DNA of 64,000 bases, from positions 55,862,020-55,926,019 of the forward strand of contig OX578153.1 in assembly GCA_951213105.1 (NCBI GenBank), given 5' to 3'. Under the pieces are notes generated by a model. That model was not told where the DNA came from, made no database searches, and saw nothing but the letters and a program-made list of their open reading frames with translations. The translations under genes were made by a program, and so were the position numbers. Source of the stretch: Amaurobius ferox. Taxonomy: Eukaryota > Arthropoda > Arachnida > Araneae > Amaurobiidae. Shown here piece after piece: positions 47,401 to 53,679 of the stretch. Position 1 is the stretch's first letter. Each line of letters starts with the position of its first letter.

Positions 47401-50400
47401 TGAGTTCCAAAAATATGGAATTTACTCATTTGACTTCAATCTTATGACTATGGAAGATCACATTTTGGGCACTAAAGAATACGAAACAAAAATACTTTTT
47501 TTACGACATAAGTGTATGTCTTTGTCTGTACGCAATATTTATCCACTAGATCAAAATCTACGAAACGAAATTTTGTGAAATTTGCTAGTTAAGCAACTTA
47601 TGCTTTAATCCTATGCTTATTAGATTTTGATATAATTTAAAAAATTATATGAAGTCTTTTCTTCAAAATGTCCCTGCAAAAAATCAGATAAGCTAAAAAG
47701 CGACAAAAAAAATGCTGAAGCGTTTTAAATGTCTATTCTACATGCAATTTTGAAAAACTCAACGAATTTCGCATACTCAATAGTTAATAAAATAGATTTC
47801 TCGAACATTTAGGTTTGAAATTTTGGCAACAATGTCAAATTAAAAAAAAACATCTCCTCTCCCCGTACGTGAAAATTCAATGTCGTCTCAAACATTCATT
47901 TCATACATTAGTTTGAGCAGCAAAACTCAAATTAACGGATCATCTTTAAAATAATAAAAAAACAATTACTAAAAATTAAAGTGCGTGTACTGTCATCATC
48001 AAAATGTGTAAGACTATTGCCAAATTACCTACCATCTTTAACACAATCGAGCCGATTTTGATATACTTGCCGTTCAGCTGGTGGAAAGCACTCAGTTAAT
48101 GTTTGACCGTGCAGAGTATAAACAGAATATAACGCTTTCAACGCAAGAGATTCCATTTCACTTCATGTTTATAATTTTTCAATAAAAATACACTCAAGAC
48201 GTAAGAGTATTTTTTATGTTATATAAATTACAATTTTGTAAATATTTTTAATGTTATATAAGTTAGTTTTTTAAATGCACTTTTTATGTTTCATAAATTA
48301 AGTTTATCAGATTCGATACAGTAGGTCCACAGAATCCAACGCCGCCTTCGGAAAATTTCATTGTCGGTCCTCAGGGTCCAACGCCGGCTGAACAGAAAGT
48401 TCTGTGTCAGTCCCCAGTGACCGACGCCGTCTCGAACGTGTTAAACTACCTCATTGTTACCAAACGACCTACTTCTCAACCTTTTAAAACTTTGAATAAA
48501 ACAAATCTGTGATCATACATTAATTTTTGTCTAAAAAGACAAAATATGTCAAAGTATTTTTTACACTATATTCAAACGTTATCACAATTTTTAAGAATAT
48601 CTCGTACCGTTATTAAAAATTATTCCTAAAATGTCTTTCTGTACCCTGCTGAACATGTAACAAGTGCAGTTGAATTCCAGTCTTTTACTTACCGGCCAGA
48701 GAAATCTTCCGTATGTCATCTTCAGAACAAGAAGAAGGGACGCATGTACCGAAATAGAAAGCAACACGCTTTAGGTATCCGTCCGCTCGAACAATGACGT
48801 CAGAGGCCTGTAAAAAAGACAATACACATGATCTAGTTCATTGATCAAAACACTAAATACATAAAACGACTTTAAATTACAACAGCCATTCATAAAGTAA
48901 TGCGGTTAAACAAAATACAGAATCTCCCTATAAATAGACATGTCCCATTTTGACCGGGGTTATTCCTGCACCTCTCGAAGTCTTAGCCGGTTTGTCATTT
49001 TGTCCCAGTTTCAAATTTATCTTTTGAAATAAAGTTTTGGTGGAAAAGAACAATTCTTGTGGCTAAGGGATAATGATATTACATTGATTGCAATTAAATA
49101 GTTGCAAAAAGAAATTAATGAAGGACTTGAAAATTATGTTAAAAATGTAAATGAATTGATTTATGAAGTGGTGATTGATAAGAAAATCTAGTCTTCGAAC
49201 TGCGGCACGTGGAAAGTAATGAAAATAAACTGAACAAAAGACACTGTAAAGATTTAAATTTTAAAGAATTTCAGCGATCGAGGAATTTTAATACCGAAAT
49301 TCGGTTTAGTTTTGGAGTACATTTTTTGTCTACCAAAATCTTCCGTTCCTGTTGAATGGAAATAAACCTATTGGTAGGAAACGTCCATCAGGAACAATGC
49401 TCGGTCTGAAGAATGAGGTAGAATTGCTGACTCAGCAGGATCTAATGCGTGTCATGTTAAATCTAATATTCTACGAAATGAACATAGATCTGGAATAGTC
49501 AAACTTTTATGAAAAATTTAAAAACGACAAGCATTCTGTTAAAATGTTTATTCTCGCAACAAGTTTTCAAATGATTAATATGTTATGCACCAGGTTTCAA
49601 TTCTGCTTTCCTGCATTCAGCAAATAATTTTATTTATTTTGCCCCGGCTTGGCAAGCAATTTATATGGTAAACCTACCTATAACAAGCGATCCCAAAGTT
49701 AGGTTCGCACTGTCATTGCGGATATGCTTCAATAAACCGGTCTGAAGATGCTATTAATTAAAATGGAAACCTCTCACAGATTGTCTTCAAGTGTGTACAA
49801 GGAATCTTCTCAAATTTATTTTAATTCAAATTTGTACTTTCAATAGGCATCCAGCATGGAGATCTTTAAAGATTGAACTCAGGCTCTGAGACTGCAACGG
49901 CCAAGTTTATAGTGACATTTTGAGAATTCATGACAACCCCCTCTTTGACCATTTTGGTTTACACGGCATGACCTGGGGAGGAATGGGGGGGTATCAAGGA
50001 GTGGCTATCAATAATTGGACGAGGCCATGGCCGAGGAAGAGAGGTCAACGGAACCATTCACCGGACGAGGTCCGAAGATGGTCACGCAGATTCTCGACTA
50101 CAGTCGCCGACGGGTCTGGAAACAGGCCACAAAGACACCGTTCCTCTCCACCGCCTGGAAGAATCTGCTTCATAAAGTCCGAGACTCGCCCGGGTAAATC
50201 CACAGATTAATTTACCACTTAGATGAGTTGGGTATGAGGCTGCCCTTCCGATATATGACCTCACCCCTTAGTTGGGAAGGGATAAGCTGTAGCAATCATT
50301 GAGAATATTTTTCAAACTGGTGCGATTTTGACTGACTGGATGTCAATTATTTGTCAAATGTGGTACCTTTGAAACCAAATAGTGTCAGACATACACTAAT

Positions 50401-50729
50401 GGCATGGCAATCAGCGTGTAAAATACAATATTCATTCATTTTAACATGGGTATTCCATCAAGAGGATTCATAAAGAGTACCACCCACCCACTCTGGAGGT
50501 TGTCCATAAGCATCCACGTAATTCCTCCCATCCGGTGTCTTCTGCCACAGTGGCGTCAAGAGAGGCGTGTGATATCCGACCATGCAGAACCGACCCCGAA
50601 ACATCTCGGTGCCCGGCGAATTCCTTTCTGCCGAATTCACCTTGATCTTGAGGCATTCCTCCATTGATCCGAAGTCCATCATGGTGCCTTCCAAGATGCC
50701 ACTGGGTAACTTGCCGCTAGCGTCCATCA
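2585..50729 (-). CDS. NRF-6-like acyltransferase-3 membrane protein gene, 14 internal exons
   Basis: The gene is read right to left. Exons are A 50488-50729, B 48693-48807, C 48033-48134, D 40831-40918, E 36768-36868, F 28410-28589, G 26277-26373, H 24384-24476, I 23417-23582, J 20946-21025, K 16906-17028, L 13317-13437, M 3825-3999 and N 2585-2727. They total 1826 bases, about 608 codons, and the phase matches at every junction. Exons A-D encode the extracellular cysteine-rich NRF domain ([13 protein letters not shown] near residue 105). Exon E is the first membrane helix. Exons F-N encode the multi-pass acyltransferase-3 domain, with the family's histidine in [16 protein letters not shown] (about residue 262). 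Members of this family (C. elegans NRF-6, Drosophila drop-dead) are integral membrane proteins linked to lipid or yolk and drug uptake; the acyl substrate is unknown. No stop codon or frameshift is seen, so the gene looks intact. The signal-peptide exon and the final exon are not in the window. Confidence 0.9.
2855..3180. repeat. Cluster of CCAATATTGG palindromes
   Basis: At least six AATATTGG cores lie in about 300 bases (near 2886, 2949, 3008, 3070, 3093, 3151), several as full dyads such as gccaatattggc, with further half sites such as ggcaatata. The spacing is irregular. It lies in the intron between exons M and N. Confidence 0.75.
3571..3722 (-). pseudogene. Decayed tandem copy of exon M
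   Basis: This stretch closely resembles exon M plus about 100 bases of its downstream intron, and is repeated in tandem with a period near 270 bp. It still reads [20 protein letters not shown], then [12 protein letters not shown]. An 8-base deletion within the segment matching GWALSIGW shifts the frame. The donor GT has become AT (GGGAG before ataatt), and the acceptor side is not conserved. It is therefore a duplicated exon that can no longer be spliced in normally. Confidence 0.85.
3825..3999 (-). CDS. NRF-6-like exon M
   Basis: Acceptor tcttttcctag and donor gtaaat. The 58 codons encode [20 protein letters not shown], then [20 protein letters not shown] and GG. R-x-x-WAL-x-x-x-W-x-x-ACATG-x-GG is a late acyltransferase-3 motif of NRF-6-like proteins. 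A broken copy of this exon lies at 3571-3722. Confidence 0.94.
4149..4273. mobile_element. Short foldback/MITE
   Basis: The arms gataaaaaaggtctttaaaa and the complement of taaagaccttttttac, extending to aacaccat and atggtgc, form inverted repeats of about 30 bp around a 65-bp centre. No target duplication was resolved. Confidence 0.6.
4890..5530 (+). repeat. R2-internal fragment followed by a duplicated repeat
   Basis: 4890-5010 carries the TTTGGCGACATTTCCGTC type of sequence seen inside R2. From about 5210 a segment ending cagctgttctcccgtgatga is repeated as cagccgttctcccgtgataa, with a short nucleotide ladder ending tatatagatt. It looks like two tandem copies of the 3' end of an unidentified element. 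Confidence 0.5.
5591..7655 (+). mobile_element. R1 Helentron-like repeat, copy 1, interrupted by an R2 copy
   Basis: The 5' end is the hairpin aacactttacaacaaagttg...aagtgtt followed by an eight-unit CTGT microsatellite. The 3' end is gttggaaagtgtttcataat, then the hairpin atcaatgc...gcatgattgat and ctttcttgtt. The first 13 bases of the hairpin are the inverse of GTTGGAAAGTGTT near the 3' end, with one mismatch. The middle (about 6385-7245) is an R2-type copy. Confidence 0.75.
6385..7245 (+). mobile_element. R2 subfamily b, nested in R1
   Basis: It begins tctgatgtggacagcacatg and shares the ctcgagaacggctagtcct-like and aattcggtccattagttttt segments with the copy at 35441-36182. It contains a dyad at 6768-6830 (acctacaaatgatttatata and its near-complement). 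The 3' boundary is approximate because the terminal hairpin is decayed. Confidence 0.6.
7656..8274. other. Intronic stretch with long TA microsatellite
   Basis: No gene is seen. A pure TA dinucleotide run of about 34 units lies at 8119-8186. The rest is AT-rich unique-looking sequence up to the Tigger left end. Confidence 0.7.
8990..10295 (+). mobile_element. R1 copy 2, inserted in the Tigger transposase
   Basis: It runs from taacactttacaacaaagt to the hairpin with ttgatctttcttgtt. It splits the Tigger coding sequence between VITVN and the KIVEG region. The two Tigger parts rejoin without a visible duplicated target. The 3' half has internal tandem units of about 150 bp ending attaccg(a/t)ggaatgtattgcatttt. 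Confidence 0.85.
11275..12249 (-). mobile_element. R2 copy 3, inserted in the Tigger transposase
   Basis: In reverse orientation it runs from tctgatgtgggcaacacatg (12249) to the terminal hairpin ctttccttatac...gtatacaaggaaag and taat (11275). Near its 3' end it carries long GT/CA microsatellites (11394-11490). The Tigger ORF resumes directly (EMISK, then NGASRKQMC), with no target duplication. Confidence 0.85.
12613..13030 (+). repeat. R5 dispersed repeat next to Tigger
   Basis: Segments such as gttcatagctagcccttt and cattacaatcttgagaaaa match the reverse complement of 52680-53120. The family is unidentified and non-coding. Confidence 0.5.
13317..13437 (-). CDS. NRF-6-like exon L
   Basis: Acceptor ttttttacag and donor gtaagt. 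It encodes [20 protein letters not shown] followed by [15 protein letters not shown]. The YIKP-x3-x-PTY-x-IGM-x2-GY-like segment matches the conserved Y-x-KP-x-CR-x-x-PY-x-VGM region of the family. Confidence 0.92.
14225..15536 (+). mobile_element. R1 copy 3
   Basis: It runs from ttaacactttacaacaaagt with a short CTGT run to gttggaaagtgtttcatatc, the gcatgatttatc hairpin arm and ctttcttgtt. It resembles copy 2 along its whole length, including the internal repeated units. Confidence 0.85.
15537..16905. repeat. Intron J/K-L segment with degenerate 130-140 bp tandem units
   Basis: No gene is seen. Around 16165, 16305 and 16433 a unit recurs with gaaggacttttcaa(a/c)cc and ccacat or ctccc, giving an old tandem array with about 130-140 bp period. 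The remainder is unique-looking AT-rich sequence. Confidence 0.45.
16906..17028 (-). CDS. NRF-6-like exon K
   Basis: Acceptor cttctacag and donor gtaagt. It encodes [40 protein letters not shown]. This gives one membrane helix and a loop, and joins exon L in phase. Confidence 0.9.
17218..17354 (-). mobile_element. SINE fragment (3' half), reverse orientation
   Basis: The complement gives the family's 3' region: ggtcggacggtctgg and an AAC-rich tail, preceded by ccggtctaaattgggtggca. The tRNA-like head is missing, so it is 5'-truncated, as expected of an incompletely copied retroelement. Confidence 0.8.
17588..17695 (+). repeat. Three diverged 36-bp units
   Basis: The pattern is aatctgaatgtgccccaac, then atgacaccc, recurring as aatctgaacgcaacacgac and catctaaaagtgtcatgac. 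It is short and degenerate. Confidence 0.4.
19599..20706 (+). mobile_element. R1 copy 4
   Basis: The 5' hairpin is diverged (taacacattgcaacatagtt) and the CTGT run is down to about two units. The 3' end gttggaaagtgtttcataac and the hairpin are kept, and the last bases are atctttgtt. The exon J donor lies about 240 bases to the right of its end. Confidence 0.8.
20946..21025 (-). CDS. NRF-6-like exon J
   Basis: Acceptor gattttttag and donor gtaatt. It encodes [20 protein letters not shown] and then LLLIVYR. The C-x2-HTWY-x-A-x2-MQ motif is a family signature, and the rest is a membrane helix. Confidence 0.92.
21915..22148 (+). mobile_element. tRNA-derived SINE (Leu/Ser-type head)
   Basis: The head has a Pol III A box, gtggccgagcggtcaaagag, and a B box, gggttcgagtcccgcc. 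A 100-bp body follows and ends in gacaacaacaac. It shares the AAC-type tail with the other SINE family but has a different tRNA head. There is no tRNA 3' end or terminator, so it is not a tRNA gene. Confidence 0.8.
22489..23366. mobile_element. R4 mariner-type MITE, copy 1
   Basis: The ends are cagggtgtcccaaacaga and the complement of ctttttgggacaccccg, flanked by TA on both sides. Inverted similarity extends about 200 bp inward (ttacctgttggagataagtgg against ccacttatctccaac). No transposase is seen. A second copy is at 39883. Confidence 0.88.
23417..23582 (-). CDS. NRF-6-like exon I
   Basis: Acceptor gttttattag and donor gtaaga. The 55 codons include [17 protein letters not shown], then [21 protein letters not shown] and WWNTDQY. 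The SGP-W, C-x3-WW-x2-LLYINN pattern is highly conserved in NRF-6-like proteins. A TA-flanked MITE ends 50 bases past the donor. Confidence 0.95.
23931..24297. mobile_element. Foldback element with about 175-bp arms
   Basis: The left arm ttaaaatgtctaataataac and the complement of the right arm (ttaaaatgtcattaataata) match along almost the whole element and meet at gatttgcatattgatctttt. No coding is seen. The transcript through the intron between exons H and I would form a long hairpin here. Confidence 0.85.
24384..24476 (-). CDS. NRF-6-like exon H
   Basis: Acceptor tatttaaag and donor gtgagt. It encodes [20 protein letters not shown] followed by [11 protein letters not shown]. The KYWR-R/LTP junction into exon I is typical of the NRF-6 family. 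A 367-bp foldback element ends 87 bases to the left. Confidence 0.92.
24980..25845. other. Intron G-H stretch without recognised features
   Basis: AT-rich, with no ORF or repeat that I can support apart from short CA and AATATT runs near 24995 and 25250. Confidence 0.6.
25930..26135 (+). repeat. 34-bp alternating purine-pyrimidine minisatellite
   Basis: The unit has gtgtacgtgtatgcatgcgc followed by ttgtgtgcatatattt. Three units are near-identical, with diverged partial ones on each side. The ORFs it creates on both strands are by-products of the repeat. Confidence 0.88.
26277..26373 (-). CDS. NRF-6-like exon G
   Basis: Acceptor ttttatttag and donor gtgagg. It encodes [20 protein letters not shown] followed by [10 protein letters not shown]. 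The hydrophobic end begins a membrane helix completed by exon H. Confidence 0.88.
27297..28094 (+). mobile_element. Tandem SINE trimer flanked by a 22-bp target duplication
   Basis: Identical 22-bp stretches starting attaataaaatg lie at 27297-27318 and 28073-28094. Between them are a 5'-truncated SINE copy, then two copies with full tRNA heads (27443, 27688; A box tagcccagtggttagcg, B box ggttcgattcccgcc) spaced 245 bp apart. Only the last copy has the normal 3' end and AAC tail. A linker of about 33 bp (gaataaaaagaaag... ttatc(a/g)cgga) joins the units. An extra 85 bp of non-SINE sequence precedes the right duplicate. Confidence 0.85.
28410..28589 (-). CDS. NRF-6-like exon F (acyltransferase-3 start, catalytic His)
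   Basis: Acceptor catttgcag and donor gtaagt. The 60 codons run from [11 protein letters not shown] through [19 protein letters not shown]. [16 protein letters not shown] is the opening motif of acyltransferase-3 proteins, and its histidine is the residue usually considered catalytic. This exon alone would place the gene in the family. Confidence 0.95.
28730..29460 (+). repeat. R3 satellite-like array, about 140-bp monomer
   Basis: cctggaatttaatgct recurs at 28921, 29061 and 29200, with diverged units at both ends. Each monomer includes atcaatcatcatctaaaa, ctactgccaatctt and gtttccagtaaatttctt. It is non-coding and lies about 140 bases to the right of exon F. Confidence 0.88.
29480..29880 (+). 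repeat. Degenerate TATACGAC array
   Basis: About ten versions of a(t/c)tatacgac(t/c) recur every 25-45 bases, several followed by ccgaa(c/t)aaa. It lies between the R3 array and the FEN-like element. No coding is seen. Confidence 0.5.
29931..30270 (+). repeat. Left terminal inverted repeat of the FEN-like element
   Basis: It aligns in reverse with the right end from tagtccggccagtagatac (against tagtacagtcagtaggtat) to gcacgaatagtaag and ttttctcaacttagtaaa. Confidence 0.85.
30600..35042 (-). pseudogene. Large transposon-associated protein with FEN/XPG-like nuclease and CXC motif, broken
   Basis: The ORF starts at 35042 ([19 protein letters not shown]) and carries a CxxC pair ([10 protein letters not shown], near 34720). 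It continues through [13 protein letters not shown] (34480), [17 protein letters not shown] (33700), [12 protein letters not shown] (33265), [20 protein letters not shown] (33180), [15 protein letters not shown] (33020) and [13 protein letters not shown] (32545). The C-terminal part (31989-31234) is PIN/FEN-like: [36 protein letters not shown] and FSGCDSTTG supply the expected acidic residues. A TSO1/tesmin-like CXC motif follows at 30870-30770 ([30 protein letters not shown]). Several frameshifts and stops make it inactive. I recognise the family as a multicopy 'uncharacterized protein' in many animals; its function is not established. Confidence 0.85.
35365..36469 (-). repeat. Right terminal inverted repeat, interrupted at 35441-36182
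   Basis: The two halves (35365-35440 and 36183-36469) together match the left repeat. The R2 copy sits between cttactattcgtgtcataaaa and aaagctgtaattgtg. Confidence 0.85.
35441..36182 (+). mobile_element. R2 subfamily b, inserted in the right TIR
   Basis: It starts tctgatgtgagcagcacatg and ends with the hairpin actttctctatacatt...gcagggaaagt. The interrupted TIR rejoins with no duplicated target. It shares ctgcagact...ttctcttta and gtttttcagttagagtggat with the copy at 6385. Confidence 0.82.
36768..36868 (-). CDS. NRF-6-like exon E (first membrane helix)
   Basis: Acceptor ctttcatag and donor gtgagt. The exon encodes a hydrophobic stretch, [20 protein letters not shown], followed by the basic and polar [13 protein letters not shown]. 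This fits a single transmembrane helix with its charged end inside, between the NRF and acyltransferase domains. It lies about 300 bases to the right of the FEN-like transposon. Confidence 0.88.
36870..39882. other. Intron D-E, no gene; possible promoter or LTR near 39270
   Basis: Mostly AT-rich sequence with no supported gene. Near 37065 ataaagggtgtaccaaaaac resembles a decayed R4-type terminus. Around 39250-39330 the base composition is richer in GC, and tagtataaaagcattgg is followed about 20 bases later by acagcacagtttcg, resembling a TATA box and initiator. It could be a solo LTR or a chance match. Confidence 0.35.
39883..40735. mobile_element. R4 mariner-type MITE, copy 2
   Basis: cagggtgtcccaaaaagatt and its inverse ctttt(g)aggacaccctg form the ends, flanked by TA. 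The interior matches copy 1 in the same orientation over nearly its full length (gtcaatcataaaatttt, gacatatcacaaaagaga), except for scattered changes. Confidence 0.88.
40831..40918 (-). CDS. NRF-6-like exon D (end of NRF domain)
   Basis: Acceptor tctattttcag and donor gtaagt. It joins exon C in phase and encodes [19 protein letters not shown] and then [10 protein letters not shown], with one cysteine and a possible N-glycosylation site (NVT). It leads into the first membrane helix in exon E. Confidence 0.88.
40940..42282. other. Intron C-D stretch without recognised features
   Basis: No gene or repeat that I can support. The ORFs present are short and lack family motifs or a plausible splice context. 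Confidence 0.55.
42430..43350 (-). pseudogene. Tc1-like transposase, broken
   Basis: The first catalytic acidic residue is in [13 protein letters not shown] (42975). A segment related to QDNA-PH appears in shifted frames near 42700. The final acidic residue is in [15 protein letters not shown] (42600), followed by [10 protein letters not shown]. The N-terminal part (43340-43100) is a decayed DNA-binding region. Frame changes near 43050, 42780 and 42650 and in-frame stops show that it is inactive. The intact enzyme would cut and paste the element at TA sites. Confidence 0.85.
43663..43886 (-). mobile_element. SINE-tail-containing insert in the Tc1-like element
   Basis: The first 50 bases are the complement of the SINE 3' end and AAC tail (gttgttgttgagacccagac, aggtgtaaggtaact). 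The remaining 170 bases are unrelated to the known SINE body. The insert is bordered by identical cattccttcatggt on both sides, a likely target duplication. Confidence 0.7.
43960..44950. repeat. R6 large inverted repeat
   Basis: The segment 43960-44200 matches the complement of 44700-44945 (shared words: tttcgc(a/g)cttattatg, gacaatttt, taaaattaattt(g/a)caattta, gaagctgca or aaagctgca). Additional partial copies lie at 44205-44290 and 44640-44690 (ggtttcgcgattattatgcg). No ORF is convincing. A TATA-like tatataaaag is at 44634. Confidence 0.65.
45300..48030. other. Intron C-D, 5' part, largely unrecognised
   Basis: It contains a purine-rich GAGAG segment at 45330-45420, an R7 fragment at 46660-46770, and otherwise AT-rich sequence. 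No gene is supported. Confidence 0.55.
48033..48134 (-). CDS. NRF-6-like exon C
   Basis: The donor is gtaggt. The acceptor was placed at gaaag before CGTTAT because that AG gives the two bases needed to complete the codon from exon B. The 34 codons encode [17 protein letters not shown] and then RLDCVKD, adding two cysteines to the NRF domain. An AG farther upstream would bring in an ATG but breaks the phase. Confidence 0.75.
48322..48450 (+). repeat. Three 43-bp GC-rich units
   Basis: The units begin taggtccacagaatccaacg, cggtcctcagggtccaacgc and cagtccccagtgaccgacgc, exactly 43 bases apart. It is a local GC-rich island in an AT-rich intron between exons B and C. Confidence 0.75.
48693..48807 (-). 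CDS. NRF-6-like exon B (NRF domain cysteine motif)
   Basis: Acceptor ttttttacag and donor gtaagt are both strong. The 38 codons include [20 protein letters not shown], the most diagnostic segment of the NRF domain (C-x-P-S-x-C followed by acidic residues). The exon ends in phase 1, which fits exon C. Confidence 0.93.
49910..50290. other. GC-rich island with short overlapping ORFs
   Basis: Between exons A and B this stretch is clearly more GC-rich than its surroundings and open in two plus-strand frames (96 and 60 codons). The frames contain [16 protein letters not shown] and [18 protein letters not shown] recognise neither. It could be a remnant of a retroelement or processed gene. Confidence 0.35.
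50488..50729 (-). CDS. NRF-6-like exon A (N-terminal half of NRF domain)
   Basis: The acceptor is a clean ctttttcag before TGATGG. The exon opens in phase 1, so a coding exon lies upstream (to the right), but none was found. Its 80 codons contain [14 protein letters not shown] followed by [11 protein letters not shown], the characteristic start of the NRF domain, and then the cysteine of [10 protein letters not shown]. The donor was chosen as GAGTGG before gtgggt because it lies at the codon boundary needed by exon B; reading on reaches a stop 10 codons later. The donor is the least certain splice site in the gene. Confidence 0.85.
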
Positions 50730-51075
50730 CTGAAAAAGCAGAGCCATTAAAACGCCATTTTGTAAAAAAAGCATCGAGAAGTTCGTGTTCACTGACGATA
50801 ACAATATCCGAGAATCGACTCATGGATGTTGCAGGAGAATGGGAAAGTTGAACACAACAAATTATAAAATCATATAATTCAGAAAGAAATGGAAGAAGTA
50901 AACTTTTTGATGTGAATAACATCTATGCTTGAGTCTTCTGTGGTGGTATTTCAGAGCGTTACGAAAAATGTCAACAATTCGTACGCTTATACCTCAGAAT
51001 CTAATAGATAAAAACGCAAATAATTTTTCTTGTTTTGTCGAAATTATCGTTTGGATTATGTGTATATAAAAAAAA

Positions 51076-51852
51076 TCTGATGTGGGCAACACATGACTTT
51101 CCTTATATAATGTAATGAATTTGCTGCTTTCACAGTAAAAAAATAGGTTTTTCGTATAGTAGATACTAATATTCTTTCCAAGATATTGAATTTTCGACAA
51201 TTAATCGTCATTTTCATTGATTTAGCGTCATTTTTATCCATTTGGCGAGATTTCCGTTAATTTGACAACATTTCAAAAAGTCGCCAAGTTGGCGACATTC
51301 CGCCAAATTCGTCGCCAAAATCTCGCCAAGCGTTATGCACTAAGAAATAAGTTATTCTTACAGCAGATAAATAAATGACTATTGGCGTTCAAATACAAAA
51401 GTATTATTCAAAGTATCTTTTTTCATGAATGGAACTAGCTAGATCCACGAGCATGATGTCAATCAATTTATCGCATGGTATTACATATGAAAAGTGAACA
51501 TGTTTCTCAATAGGAAATATTTTTATTTTATTTTATATGACTTTTTGATATTTTTTTTTAAAAATGTGCAATATCTCGAGAATGGTTCATGTTAGCGTTC
51601 TACAATTTATGCCAATCGTTTTCTAATGAAAAATTACATAAGAAATGTCTATTTGCGTAACTTTATAAGTGGTTTTGATTTTTTGACAATTTTTTCAAAA
51701 TTTCATTTGAAAATTTAGGGGGGTTCTGAACATTCGATTGCGTATAAAAACAATAAGCTTCCAGTGTTTACGGATTGTGATTTTTGTACCAAATTTCGTT
51801 CGAATCGGTCCATTCGTTCGTCGGTTATCGCCTCACAGACCCACTGACACTG

Positions 51853-51883
<31 letters not shown>

Positions 51884-52015
51884 CACATCACTTCAAAAAT
51901 GTTTGATTCGTGATCAGGGATGCTTGAAACGTGCTCTCCCGTCGAAAACTCAAATTAGAATTTTCGACCCCGTCACAATACTTTCCTTATACATTATGTA
52001 TATAAGGAAAGTAAT
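51076..52015 (+). mobile_element. R2 copy, full length
   Basis: It runs from tctgatgtgggcaacacatg, with the subterminal gactttccttatataatg, to the 3' hairpin actttccttatacattatg...ataaggaaagt and aat. The interior has the TCGCCAAGTTGGCGA dyad, the ctcgagaatggtt segment and a CA microsatellite at 51850-51890. Confidence 0.85.
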
Positions 52016-52679
52016 AGGTTTTTCTTATAGTAGATACTAATATTCTTTCCAAAATATTGAATTTTCGACAATTAGTAGTCATTTTCATTGATTTAGCGTC
52101 ATTTTCATCCATTTGGCGAGATTTTCGTTAATTTGGCAACATTTCAAAAGTCGCCAAGTTGGCGACATTCCGCCAAAATCTCGCCAAGCGTTATGCACTA
52201 AGAAATAAGTTATTCTTGCAGCAGATAAATAACTACTGGCGTTCAAACACAAAAGTGTTACTCAGAGTATCTTTTTTCATGAATGGAACGAGCTAGATCC
52301 ACGAGAATGATGTCACCCAATTTATCGCATGACATTACATATGAAAAGTGAACATGTTTATCAAAAGGAAATATTTTTTTTTTCATTTTATATGACTTTT
52401 TCATAATTTTTTTTAAAATGTACAATATCTCGAGAAAAAACTTACTAAATTTGGTTCAAGTCGGTCCATTCGTTCGTCAGTTATCGTCTCCACAGATCCA
52501 CTGACACACACACACACACTTTCACACACACACACACACACACAGACATCACTTCAAAAATGTTTTATTCGTGATCAGGGATGCTTGAAACGTGCTCTCC
52601 CGTCGAAAACTCGAATTCGAATTTTCGACCCCGTCACAATACTTTCCTTATACATTATGTATATTAGGAAAGTAATAAT
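52016..52679 (+). mobile_element. Second R2 copy in tandem, 5'-truncated
   Basis: It begins with aggtttttcttatagtagat, which in the full copy lies about 70 bases inside the element, directly after the first copy's end. It also lacks a segment around 52430. It ends with the usual hairpin and ggaaagtaat. Confidence 0.82.
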
Positions 52680-53640
52680 TTCGATATTTCAATATTTTGA
52701 ACATCTTTTTTAACTTAAAAAAGTATCTGTCCGAGCGAATTTCTTTCATTTTTCTTTCTTTCACTCGAAATATCTTCGAAAGTACAGAAGATAGATGTAA
52801 CTAGTAAACAACAAAACTATAAATTAAACGTTTCTTAATCTATATTTATTTTTTTTTAAAAAGCATTTATAATTTGAGCCATCGTCTTGTCAGTTTGAAG
52901 AAAATTGAAAATTATCCATTTTTCAAGATTGCAATGCTTATGTCTCAAAAACTAAAAGCGCTAGCTATGAACAATAAGCAAGAAATTGTAGCTCTTTGAA
53001 AGCCCTAGAAGTATATATAATTGGATTTTGCATAGAGAGCTTAGTCTTTGAAATATAGTGGTTATAATTTCGATATTTAGTAATCTGGTTTTTCCAATGG
53101 AGCTGCAATACTTCAAATGTCACGATTGTTGCAGCTGAATCTTGTTTACATGTGCCGTGGTGAAATATTTCTTGCATATGCATGAGATATTTTATTTTAC
53201 TTAAAAAAAATTGGGAGGTTACATGAACTTGTGGATTCTAAAAATATTTAATGATTGGTGAGATTTGAACAGAATAGAAGAAAGTATACGAGTTCAAGTA
53301 CGTATTTTTGTGCCGCCGGATAAGTTTATAGATTAACTTCAATGTAAAATCTCGTTAGATATATAGTATAAATTATATTTATATATCAAAAAGCAAGTTA
53401 GTGAAATAATTTGATATTTTGACATGGAGTCTATGGCCGTATCCAGATGAAATCGGGCCAAAACTAAAAGTGCCGAGCTAGCTCATAAACAGTTAGCGAG
53501 TGAGTTGTAGCGCTTTCAAAGCCTGTAAATAAAATAAATGAGTCTGAATTATCTAATAAATTTGTTAAACTTTAGTGGAGCTTTATTTTACAAAATCTAT
53601 CCACTCAAAACCATTTCGGCTCCATCGGACTGAAACCGAT
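52680..53640 (-). repeat. R5 dispersed repeat, reverse copy
   Basis: It carries the complement of segments seen at 12613-13030 (aagattgcaatgctta, aaaagcgctagctatgaac). Two versions appear side by side: one to about 53120, another with gccgagctagctcataaac near 53470. Confidence 0.45.
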
Positions 53641-53679
53641 TATTTTTCAGTTAAGTGGCACTAATATACCTTCAAAAGT

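Noticed and set aside
48135..48165. Longer exon C including an ATG at MESLALK
   Set aside because: The AG that would include it gives the wrong phase after exon B.
50730..50922. Upstream extension of exon A as one long ORF
   Set aside because: A strong ctttttcag acceptor precedes TGATGG and the upstream sequence has no NRF-family similarity.
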